DNA from: Bathynomus jamesi
Taxonomy: Eukaryota > Arthropoda > Malacostraca > Isopoda > Cirolanidae
Length of the DNA: 64,000 nucleotides
NCBI GenBank assembly: GCA_023014485.1
Contig: JAJOZX010002711.1
Location: forward strand, 546,501-610,500
Reading direction: 5' to 3'
Shown: positions 56,420-64,000 of the stretch, in pieces
Position numbering within the stretch: the first letter of the stretch is position 1
How the letters are laid out: each line of letters opens with the position of its first letter
Position numbers and translations under genes: made by a program
Notes under the pieces: model-generated
Database searches by the model: none
Told to the model about the DNA's origin: nothing
Seen by the model: only the letters and a program-made list of their open reading frames with translations

Positions 56420-59400
56420 ATGAGGATTATAGATTATATATTAGGCCGTATATTGCACGCCGCCCAAAGTAGTATAGCATTCAATATGGACAACTTCACG
56501 GTAAATATTGACCGTGTATTCCGTGTTGCGGGTCATAGTGCCACACCTTACACTCTTAACTTCAATTCTCAGGCTATTTTTAGACGGCATATAAATGTCG
56601 ATCGTGGTTGCGGCTTTATAGCAGTAGTCTTAGCACGTATGTTTACTGTACAAAATACACGGACCCAAAAAATTTGGTTGCCTACGGTCGTGGAGCGTGC
56701 CCGTAAACTAGCTGTAGACTGTGAACTTGAATTTGACTGTAATATTGGGTCCTGAAGAGCTGAAAAGGGTAGAACAGAAATGAATGTTCGTATAGCTGTA
56801 TTGGGCTGGATGATCGTCGTAGAAACTGTGTATGTTTTTAAAAGCAGTGTGAGATCGTACAAGGCCCCTACTTATTTTAGGACTGTCAGGGACAACGTAT
56901 CTCCCATCCGTAAATACGAGGGACCTTTACGCGAGTTACGATAAAAGTCGAAAATATGGGCGACATCATGATTTGTGTAAGGGGTGCCTCGAGTTTGCGG
57001 ATGATATAGTGAAACATTGTAAAGATTGTCATATGGTATGTGAGCAGTATAAAACCCCAAATGTGAAAGCCGTGTAGTTGAAGCTGAAAAGAGTGATTGT
57101 AATGTGTGTAGACGCGCATTTTTCAATAATAGCTGTTTTGATCTCCATAAATCAATTGGCACGTGCAGGAAAATGAGAATCTGTGAATGTGGCATGTTTC
57201 ACATGATGGATAATTGGGGAAATTTCAAGCATAAATGTGACGAAATTCACTGTCCTACATGCCAGGAGAAATATAAGGCGGACGGAGTAAAGCATGTATA
57301 TTATATGAAAGACGCCAAGCCTAAAAACAAACCCTGTATAACTGTGTACTACGATATAGAAACTTACACGAATGCTGAAACCAAAGAGGTAATTCCACAT
57401 TTACTTGTGAGCCAAACTATCTGTGATGAGTGTATGGGGATCGAGTGTGATGAGTGCCCCAAATGTGGTAAACGGACAAACGTTTTTAAAACGAATGTCC
57501 ACGATAGTCCTGTGAAACTATTTGTGTCCTATATTGTCAAGTTAGCCGACAAGTTAAAAAAAATGACTGTGTATATTCTCGCCCATAACGGGGCAAAGTT
57601 TGACACAGTTCTTTTATAAGGAGTTGCTTCAGCACGAGTCCTCTGAGATATTTACAGGTGATCCATTGAAAAGAGGCAACAAATTAATACAGATGCAAAT
57701 AAGAGGTAATGTACAGTTTAAAGACACTTTATTATTCACACCTTGTAAATTAGCAAAGCTACCCAAGGTGATGGGGGTAGCAGCTGAAGTTTCAAAAGGA
57801 TATTTCCCTTACACATTCCTCACTAGCGAGTCTTTAAACTATGTAGGTCTACCTCCACCCAAACATTACTTTAACTATGATTGTATGAGTGTAGATGAAC
57901 GTGAAGATTTTAACCGATACTACAACAGTTTTAATGAATCTAATCCTTATAATATAGCTGATGAATGTGAGCGTTATTGCGTGAATGATGTACGAGTGCT
58001 TAGAGTATGCTTCCAGGCCTTTAGAAGGATGTACATAGGCCGTTTCAAATGCGATCCGCTGCAAGTCGCAACCACCATCGCGTCATTATGTTTTACGGTG
58101 TTCAAGAATAACTTCATGCCTAAAGCACGTTAGCCATTATTCACAGAAACAACCCCGCAGTTACGGCCACAAGGCTATTTACTGGCTCATACACCTAGAG
58201 CAACAGACAGGTGTATACATAAAGCACGCCCGCAACACGGGTGAAGTACCCATTAAGATTAATGGTCGTGTTTTTTGGGTTGATGGACTAAGTGAAAACC
58301 GTGTCACTGGTGAGAAGACTGTACTCCTTTAACGGATGCTGGTGGCATGGATGCCCCCGTCCTGAGTGTGGAATCGCCGGAGATATCCACGGTAGATCTC
58401 CTGCCGACTGTCTTGCGTGGACTCGCACCCGCGATCAACTTATAGGGTCCCAGTTCACTCACAAAGTCTTGTGGGAGCATGAATATGATCACGGATGGAG
58501 ACAGACGAGGCGTACCGTGAGGAAATAAACACGATCAAGCGTTCAATGGTACTGGATCCTCTTAAATGCGGTGATAGCTTGTTCGGTGGGCGTACAAATC
58601 CCTTCAAGCTATACTTTCCACCTACGGAGGGTGTGAAACTTCACTACTACGATTTCTGTTCTTTATACCCATACGTGATGAAGAACAATCCGTACCCCGT
58701 GGGCGCTCCTGAGAAACTGGTGGGACCTAACCTGCCCTCCATCAATGAATTTTCAAGAAATTTGAATGATCGTTACTTTGGGCTCTCTTTCGTAGACGTA
58801 CTCCCCCTCGCAATTTATGGATGCCGATCTTACCCGTCGTTATCGACCACAAGTCATGTTTCCCCTGTGCGTGAAGTGCGCGGAAGAGAATAACGGCAAT
58901 TGTAACCATATACCCCACCAGCGTAAGATCAGAGGCGTATATACAAGTCCTGAGCTGGCCCTAGCCGTACGCATGGGTATAGAATACTGAAGATACATGA
59001 GGTGTGGAGGTTTCAGAAGCTACCCAACCTTTTCACACCATATATAAACGCATTTTTGAAGGATAAGGTTGAGGCATCAGGGTATCCGCGAGGAGTTGAT
59101 ACCGAAGATGAAAAGTCTGCCTATATTCAACGTTACCGCGACCGCGAAGGTATACAACTTGATCGTGCCCAAATTGCAAAGAATCCTGGCAAGCGCTTTA
59201 GTGCAAAGTTGTGTCTAAACAGTCTATGGGGAAAATTTGTACAAATACCGGCAAAGGGAACATTCATTTGGCACAAAGTTATAGTGAAGTCTGGGATTAT
59301 GCCAATGCTCCCGATAAAGAGGTCATGGAGATCGTGAATGTAGGTAATACTTACATAATAAAGTACAACAACACTGAATTGGCCACAGATACCTCAAGGG

Positions 59401-60012
59401 TTACAAACATACCTGTGCCAGCTTCACAACAGCCTACGCCCGCATAAAACTTTGGGGTCTATTGCATTCTCTTGGGCGGAGAGTATTGTATGCTGATACA
59501 GATAGCGTGATATTCACAGAGAGGGAGGGTGAATACATGCCTGCTATTGGGGAGTTCCTCGGCGAGCTCACTGATGAGATCAAGGATGAGTATGGGGACA
59601 ACGCATACGCCGACTCTTTTGTCTCAACAGGACCTAAAACTTATGGGGTACGGTGAGGGTGGGGGAGGATATGAAATATATCGTGAAGGCAAAGGGTATC
59701 ACGCTCAACCATGCGAATCGGCGGGTCGTTAACTTTGAATCGTTGAAGGATCTAGTGTGTTTGGACGATGATGATGAGAGCGATCGGCCTCCCCAACTAA
59801 CTGTAGGCACCCACAATTTTCGGGCGCAGAAGCTGGGGGGCGTGAAGGAACTTAGGGGAACGAAGGTGTGCCGTAACACCTATAGGAAACGTTACCAGTT
59901 ACCTGGTACCTATGATACCGTACCCTTTGGATACCATAACTTTGATGCGTCTATTGTTAACTTATTTATCACACGTATTTGTAAATATATATGTCTTGTA
60001 TATAATCTTTGA
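56420..60012 (+). pseudogene. Polinton protein-primed family B DNA polymerase, multi-frameshifted
   Basis: Replicates the element from its ends. In order: an N-terminal region (56,420-56,755), a Cys/His zinc cluster (56,970-57,290), Exo I YYDIETY (57,346), Exo II AHNGAKFDT (57,577), Exo III YCVNDVRV (57,974), SFNGCWWHGCP (58,320), motif A YYDFCSLYPYV (58,645), motif B KLCLNSLWGKF (59,200), motif C LYADTDSVIF (59,487), and a thumb with STGPKTYG and KGITLNH. At least seven frame changes (near 56,755, 57,070, 57,610, 58,320, 58,490, 58,830, 59,230, 59,450, 59,650) break it. Catalytic Asp residues survive in all motifs. The length of about 1,100 residues fits Polinton PolB. Confidence 0.92.
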
Positions 60013-60062
60013 TGTGCTATTGTTAACTTATTTATTACACGTATTAGTAAATATATATAACT
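59940..60062. repeat. Tandem duplication of the PolB 3' end
   Basis: ATTGTTAACTTATTTATCAC... to AATATATAT occurs at 59,952 and again about 68 bp later, spanning the stop codon and putative poly(A) region. Confidence 0.75.
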
Positions 60063-60116
60063 TGAATATTTCGTTTATTAAATAAATCATGTTTCAATTA
60101 GCATTTCACTTTCTCC

Positions 60117-60118
<2 letters not shown>

Positions 60119-60152
<34 letters not shown>
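60119..60152. repeat. (GT)n microsatellite
   Basis: TGTGTG run of about 34 bp between PolB and the unassigned ORF block. Confidence 0.95.
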
Positions 60153-60154
<2 letters not shown>

Positions 60155-60295
60155 CAGGTGAAAGTTCTAAGCTCCGCCCACTGGAAGACCAGCAACGTGA
60201 GTCATGCTACTACCTGGGATTCCCTGCGTGGTCAGTTGATTGCAGTAAGCCCTTGAGCTCAGACGTGTATTCGCCCGCGTAGAAGAAAAATAGTA

Positions 60296-60685
60296 ATGGC
60301 ACCCTTTAATATTGCTTGTTCAACGTTTATGAAATGCTATTCAGCAAAGTGTCAAGATATAGTGGATAGTGAAAAAATTCCTATTCCTCCCTCCTTTGCC
60401 TCTTTTAAAACCACATTGGATCGTGCGAAGGAGCAAGATGTACAAATACTCTATGGTTATTCTGGTGAGAGCGTTGTAGGCTTTCGTTGCACAGACGATG
60501 TGTTGAAGTATGTTATAGAGCTAAGCTTTATAAAGTCTCACATATACCGTGAAGTAAAAGAAACAACGCGTGCAGAAGAGAAGCAGCAGATATGGATAGT
60601 GAGTCTTGTGGATGAGTGGTGTGACAAGCGGTATTATATCATGTTACACCATACCGAGTACTCTACACCTCGACTGAAAATGTGA
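60296..60685 (+). CDS. Unassigned Polinton ORF A
   Basis: 129 residues from ATG in good context (GTAATGG). Mixed alpha/beta character, many charged residues (KEQDVQILYGYSGES, DEWCDKRYYIMLHHTEYS), no signal peptide or membrane helix. Preceded by an initiator-like GGTCAGTTGATTGCAG at 60,230-60,245. First of a co-oriented run; the next frame overlaps its end. No homology recognised. Confidence 0.5.
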   Translation: MAPFNIACSTFMKCYSAKCQDIVDSEKIPIPPSFASFKTTLDRAKEQDVQILYGYSGESVVGFRCTDDVLKYVIELSFIKSHIYREVKETTRAEEKQQIWIVSLVDEWCDKRYYIMLHHTEYSTPRLKM

Positions 60686-60696
60686 ATCTCGTCATC

Positions 60697-60888
60697 ATGG
60701 ACAATCTTAAGTATTTTTATCACTATATTAATGTATATCATGATGAGGTTCGTAGTGAGGTTGTGGCTAGTGCCCTGCGTGAGTTTTTAGCAGACTTTAG
60801 AGACGAGTATCGTGTTGCTAAAAAGGAAAAATATGGGCATATGTTCCTCTCAAATAGTGCGCCGGAGTGTGAAGAGTTTAGGAGATAA
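60697..60888 (+). CDS. Unassigned Polinton ORF B
   Basis: The first ATG gives 63 residues (the frame opens five codons earlier, overlapping ORF A). Helical, charged: YINVYHDEVRSEVVASALRE and FLADFRDEYRVAKKEK. It could be the second half of ORF A, joined by a frameshift near 60,683, since both lie in one transcript direction without spacing. Function unknown. Confidence 0.4.
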   Translation: MDNLKYFYHYINVYHDEVRSEVVASALREFLADFRDEYRVAKKEKYGHMFLSNSAPECEEFRR

Positions 60889-60899
60889 AACATTATAAA

Positions 60900-61193
60900 A
60901 TGTGCCTAGTTCGTGAAATTTACCCTGAGGGAAACTGTCTGGTGTGTATTCAGGGAAGTGGTAGTGATAAAACGTTAAAACCGAAATTAATTCTTGTACC
61001 GGAAAAAAAACACCTACCCAATATAATGGGGTACAACAATTCGATCAGCGCCGCACACGTTTCATTAGATTATGGTGCGACTCGCACCTCACGGATCATA
61101 CGAGTTCGAACAAACCCATTCACGTATCATCAGGGTGAGTCAACCGCCCATCGAACCGTTCCTGCCTACCTGCGTGCCTCACGCGGCTCATAG
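60900..61193 (+). CDS. Unassigned Polinton ORF C
   Basis: 97 residues from ATG 11 bp after ORF B, preceded by TATAAA in AACATTATAAA. Beta-rich start (NCLVCIQGSGSDKTLKPKLI), then a Ser/Thr/Arg-rich tail. No recognisable domain. Confidence 0.45.
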   Translation: MCLVREIYPEGNCLVCIQGSGSDKTLKPKLILVPEKKHLPNIMGYNNSISAAHVSLDYGATRTSRIIRVRTNPFTYHQGESTAHRTVPAYLRASRGS

Positions 61194-61205
61194 TTATCTC
61201 AGAGC

Positions 61206-61529
61206 TTGAACCGAGTGGACGTGCGCTCCTCGAATACGATGGAACTTCCTTTGAGCAGCATTCTCAACGCCTCGTACGATGTGTCCGTGACGAAATCGTT
61301 GCGCGTGTTCAGGCGTAAATCCGGTGCCGTTAGCTATGTACTGGAAACGGAATGTAGACAAACAAACAAACGGAATGTTGTTTATTTAAGTGTCGAGGAG
61401 ATGAATAGAATCTTCGTGATAGTTGAGAAGTGGAGTGAAGATCGTTATAAAATACCTGCTAACGTAGGTACAAGAAGAGAGCAGATTAGTGACACCCCTC
61501 ATACGCCGTTGTATGTACGTTGTGTATAA
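61206..61529 (+). CDS. Unassigned Polinton ORF D, faint PC4-like pattern
   Basis: The first ATG in frame is at 61,240 (about 96 residues). Strand pattern SVTKSLRVFRRKSGAVSYVL and VVYLSVEEMNRIFVIVEKW faintly recalls PC4/p15-type single-strand DNA-binding folds (beta strands then an amphipathic helix). Only suggestive; a structural comparison is required. It overlaps the next frame. Confidence 0.35.
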   Translation: MNRVDVRSSNTMELPLSSILNASYDVSVTKSLRVFRRKSGAVSYVLETECRQTNKRNVVYLSVEEMNRIFVIVEKWSEDRYKIPANVGTRREQISDTPHTPLYVRCV

Positions 61530-61906
61530 ATAACGATCGGCCATGCATTGATATACGGCTGATGTGGAAGAATGCTTCTGATAATAACGCTCTTGTTCCT
61601 ACGCGAAACCGTTTCATCCTCGACAGAATGTTTGAAATCGTCGGATTCCGCAAGCTGAAACCTATATTAGACGCGCGTGTTACGGATATGCTTTATTTTG
61701 ATACAGTACTTGAATACGCATACACCGCTCTGCTCGATGGGTTTACCGAGTGTAGGGCTGAACAAGGTGAGAATGGTCTAGAGCTGGACGTTTATTTAAA
61801 AAGTTTAGACTCTTTGAAATATCATGAACTTTGGTACAAAGCAATTGATCGGTACAGGCTGAGCTCACCTACACCGTTCACCCTGAAGAACTATTTCTTT
61901 ATATAA
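61520..61906 (+). CDS. Unassigned Polinton ORF E
   Basis: About 115-128 residues; the first ATG in frame is 61,562. Contains FILDRMFEIVGFRKLKPILD and LEYAYTALLDGF, probably helical. ORF D ends inside its start in a different frame, so D and E may be one gene split by a shift near 61,525. No family recognised. Confidence 0.4.
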   Translation: MCINNDRPCIDIRLMWKNASDNNALVPTRNRFILDRMFEIVGFRKLKPILDARVTDMLYFDTVLEYAYTALLDGFTECRAEQGENGLELDVYLKSLDSLKYHELWYKAIDRYRLSSPTPFTLKNYFFI

Positions 61907-61951
61907 CGAGCAGTTGTCGTAACGACTTAGAAGATTATTTCAATTGTAGCT

Positions 61952-62316
61952 ATGAGTGAAGATGAGTTCACGATTGAAAAGCTCGCGTGGTAGAAATAAA
62001 CCCTCGATTGGAAAGGCGTGTTTATAAACTTGTGTTTAATAATGTGGCTAACGATGAACTCTTTGTGCGTGCTTTTGATTGTATTCTAGACGTATTTAAA
62101 GATAACTTACCAACCGGTTGTAAAGTGGGAACAAAAATAGTACTGAACGATATGAAGGCCCTTCATATCGAGTACAGGTTTCCCTATACTTTAAGCGGTG
62201 AAATATTATTAAACCGCGTATACTGCGTAATGCAGAGCAATAATGATGTAATTGTAGACTCGATTAAGTGCGAGTTTAGTATTTTGAAAAAAAGTGAAAT
62301 GTATTTATATATTTAA
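61952..62316 (+). pseudogene. Polinton protein resembling the PolB-associated N-terminal domain
   Basis: An ATG at 61,952 (MSEDEFTIEKL) runs 13 codons to a stop; shifting one base continues 110 residues from about 61,987 (VEINPRLERRVYKLVFNN ... VYCVMQSNNDVIVDSIK). The segment containing CVMQSNN is like a domain I remember ahead of PolB in other invertebrate Polintons, but this is from memory. The shift suggests a recent lesion or a different start. Confidence 0.4.
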
Positions 62317-62320
62317 CATA

Positions 62321-62353
<33 letters not shown>

Positions 62354-62575
62354 TTCTGCTATATTGATGCTATACGATTTTTATTTTGCGCGGTAGAAGA
62401 TAAAGTGTATGTATTTATTTATTTAACATATTGTGTGTATATATTTCTGCTATATTGATGGTTATATTATTTCTTATTTTTTATGTTGCGCGGTAGAAGA
62501 TAAAGTGTATGTATTTATTTATTTAGTTGTGTGTATATTTCTGCTATGTTGATGGTTATATTATTTTATTTTTAT
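62300..62575. repeat. 100-bp tandem repeat, about 2.5 units
   Basis: TTGCGCGGTAGAAGATAAAG at 62,385 and 62,485, with TATATTTCTGCTATATTGATG following each. (GT)n and (TA)n inside. No gene from here to the right TIR. Confidence 0.85.
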
Positions 62576-62924
62576 TTTTGTTTTTTGATCATTCCAATGT
62601 ACATTTATTTTCTATATATCTCCATAATATAATTGTATATATATATATATATATATATATTTCTCCTGGTTAAATTATTTTGTTTATATGCATATTCCTC
62701 GTTCATATTTCTTAAACTATTATTATTTTTAATTGATCATTCAAATGTATATTTATTTTCTATATATTTATAATAAACAGAATGATGTAATGGTTTTATT
62801 TAATTCTTTTGGTTGTAAACAATTATACCAAATAGCGGGTTACGCCTTCTAAACCTACTAGCGGAATTCTAAGCCAACTTTTAAGAATTAATTAAATAAA
62901 TGGTACAATCTGGCAACCTAATAA
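62576..62924. other. AT-rich spacer before the right TIR
   Basis: TA run at 62,636-62,660 and a TCTATATAT-type repeat. No gene. Confidence 0.6.
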
Positions 62925-63407
62925 TGTATACCTGAACAATTAAAATAAAAAGTGGTATCTGGCAACTCGTCCTAATAATGTATACCTGAACAATTAAAAT
63001 AAAAAGTGGTATCTGACAACTCAACCTGTACAAGCCATTTACGCCTTCTAAGCCAACTGGCTGATTAGGAGTCTATAAGAGGACGGCGGGTCGGCTGAAG
63101 CGTTATTATGCACTTGGCAGGAGCCAGGTGAACAACTCTCTTCCTTTCTCTCCTTCTCCTGTCTTTCTCTTGGGGGATAACGCCGCCTCCAAGTTGCACC
63201 TGCAGCATCCCCCCACCCCTTTGCAGCATTGAGTTGTTGCATACCCCCACCCCCTTTGCAGCATTGAGTTGTTGCATACCCCCACCCACCCCTTCATTGC
63301 ATACCCCCTTTGCAACCCATCCCCCTTTGCAACCCCACCCCCTTTGCACCATGGATCATTATCTCTTGCAACATTCCTGCACTCTCCCATTTTGCGCCCA
63401 TACTACT
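62925..63407. repeat. Polinton right TIR
   Basis: Inverted partner of 46,014-46,498, with a 57-bp tandem duplication (ATAATGTATACCTGAACAAT). C-rich tip on this strand: CCCCCACCC and CCCCTTTGCA runs at 63,210-63,350. Confidence 0.88.
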
Positions 63408-63670
63408 TACGTGAACCCATTGACAACGTTGAAATGCTTCGCCAATGTGTAGAACAAGGATGCCAGAAAATCTGAGCAATACCTGGAATGTTTGAACGCG
63501 TCAGGCAATCTATGGCGAGGCGTGTTCAGACGTGTATTCAAGCGCAAGGCGGTCATTTTGAGCACTTCCTTTAAAGGTAAAGCGGATACTTGCGGGAACA
63601 CATAACGGACTGTAACTCGGAAACAAAGCGATTTCGGGCATATGTTTATGTAAACTTTTTTCGTTAAGAA

Positions 63671-63967
63671 GCCCTGCTTTAAACGTTCGTCTTAGTTTCT
63701 CAAATTAATTTGTTACAACAACCAACGCCTCAGTGAAGTAATGCAATATGATCTTGTCCACTTTTTTATTTTTAATCTTTCTCTTAATTCATATAAAGTT
63801 AACTCTGTAATAATTTTAGTCTTCATATAAACCTTGTGAACTGTGTTTATTATTTTAATTTTTATTTGTATTTATTCTGTTTTTTACCAATGATGCTGGA
63901 AAAAAATCTGAAACGTTTGATATTCATTGAAGAATGTTCAAAGCACAAGTTTTTCTTTTTGTTATAT
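63671..63967. other. No gene seen
   Basis: AT-rich DNA between the mariner remnant and a new copy starting at 63,968. Confidence 0.5.
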
Positions 63968-64000
63968 ACAGGGTGTTTCGTAACATGTGGGACGCACTTT
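63968..64000 (+). mobile_element. Start of another DD41D mariner copy
   Basis: CAGGGTGTTTCGTAACATGT and GGACGCACTTT match the left end at 44,697 in the same orientation; runs off the window. Confidence 0.75.

Larger units (their letters stand above)
46014..63407. mobile_element. Polinton/Maverick, 17.4 kb, both ends present
   Basis: Starts AGTAGAATGGGCGCAAAATG and ends with its near-complement; flanked by a perfect 6-bp duplication TACGTG (46,008-46,013 and 63,408-63,413). TIRs of about 480 bp hold GCAAAGGGG-type repeats. Genes: integrase, packaging ATPase, pX-like protein, PolB, plus unassigned ORFs. I see no major or minor capsid gene and no adenain-like protease. Inside are a mariner with a CRESS-like insert (47,390-50,059), an inserted MITE at 52,345 and another at 55,427. 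Size, 6-bp target and PolB+integrase+ATPase define the class. Confidence 0.93.
45101..63573 (+). pseudogene. DD41D-type transposase split by the Polinton
   Basis: The N-terminal part (from ATG 45,101) has frameshifts and an in-frame stop at 45,331, with HTH2 RIAAAEGVRYTTVWRILRE. The catalytic part 45,561-46,013 has Asp1 in FSDEAAF, Asp2 in MYDGAPPH, and third block SPDLNSLEFYLW, where Glu stands for Asp (DD41E). It breaks at VVYV and resumes after the Polinton at 63,414 to the end (FERVRQSMARRVQTCIQ, GGHFEHFL, stop about 63,573). The disjunct halves prove the Polinton landed in this gene. Confidence 0.87.
44697..63670 (+). mobile_element. DD41D mariner, split by a Polinton
   Basis: The left part starts about 44,697 (TGTTTCATAATATGTAGGAC, after TA repeats). 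Bases 44,752-44,820 reappear inverted at 63,605-63,670 as the opposite end. The Polinton sits between 46,014 and 63,407. A second copy of this family begins at the window's last bases (63,968). Confidence 0.8.

Overview
This is a eukaryotic, very AT-rich and microsatellite-rich window from an arthropod-like genome. The evidence is many Tc1/mariner copies, BEL/Pao, Penelope and Polinton elements, and arrays of TTAGG, the ancestral arthropod telomere pentamer. The species is not determinable here. I recognise no host single-copy gene, and almost every open frame belongs to a transposon, an endogenous virus or a decayed copy of one.

Layout. 1-2.5 kb: a hairpin MITE, a LINE remnant and a foldback element with TTAGG-rich arms. 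2.5-9.2 kb: a hAT element broken by a DD41D mariner, itself broken by a LINE. 9.2-14.2 kb: two tRNA-like SINE heads, then a 4.6-kb element with ~330-bp inverted ends carrying a decayed PIN-like nuclease/CXC protein, with a foldback element inside it. 14.4-17.7 kb: a BEL/Pao tail and an element with an intact 750-residue transposase-like gene. 17.7-32 kb: deleted mariner derivatives, a Penelope-like pseudogene, foldbacks, small MITEs and long empty stretches. 32-44 kb: a hAT-like element, Tc1, a second Tc1/mariner element, a Penelope 3' piece and a mariner carrying another nested element.

44.7-63.7 kb: a DD41D mariner broken by a 17.4-kb Polinton/Maverick (46,014-63,407; TIRs ~480 bp; 6-bp target duplication TACGTG). 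The Polinton keeps a minus-strand block of ATPase, pX-like small protein, integrase-neighbour protein and integrase with overlapping ends. It also keeps a plus-strand frameshifted protein-primed DNA polymerase B, a two-exon acidic gene, and a run of small plus-strand ORFs (60.3-62.3 kb) that I cannot assign. I found no capsid or protease gene. Inside it lies another mariner (47,390-50,059), split by a 1.25-kb fragment that looks like an endogenous CRESS-type circular ssDNA virus: a broken arginine-rich capsid-like gene plus a stem-loop with the nonanucleotide TAGTATTAC.

The best leads are the endogenous CRESS-like fragment with its 208-bp flanking duplication, the unassigned Polinton ORF block, the PIN/CXC element with long inverted ends, and the intact transposase-like gene at 15.3-17.5 kb.
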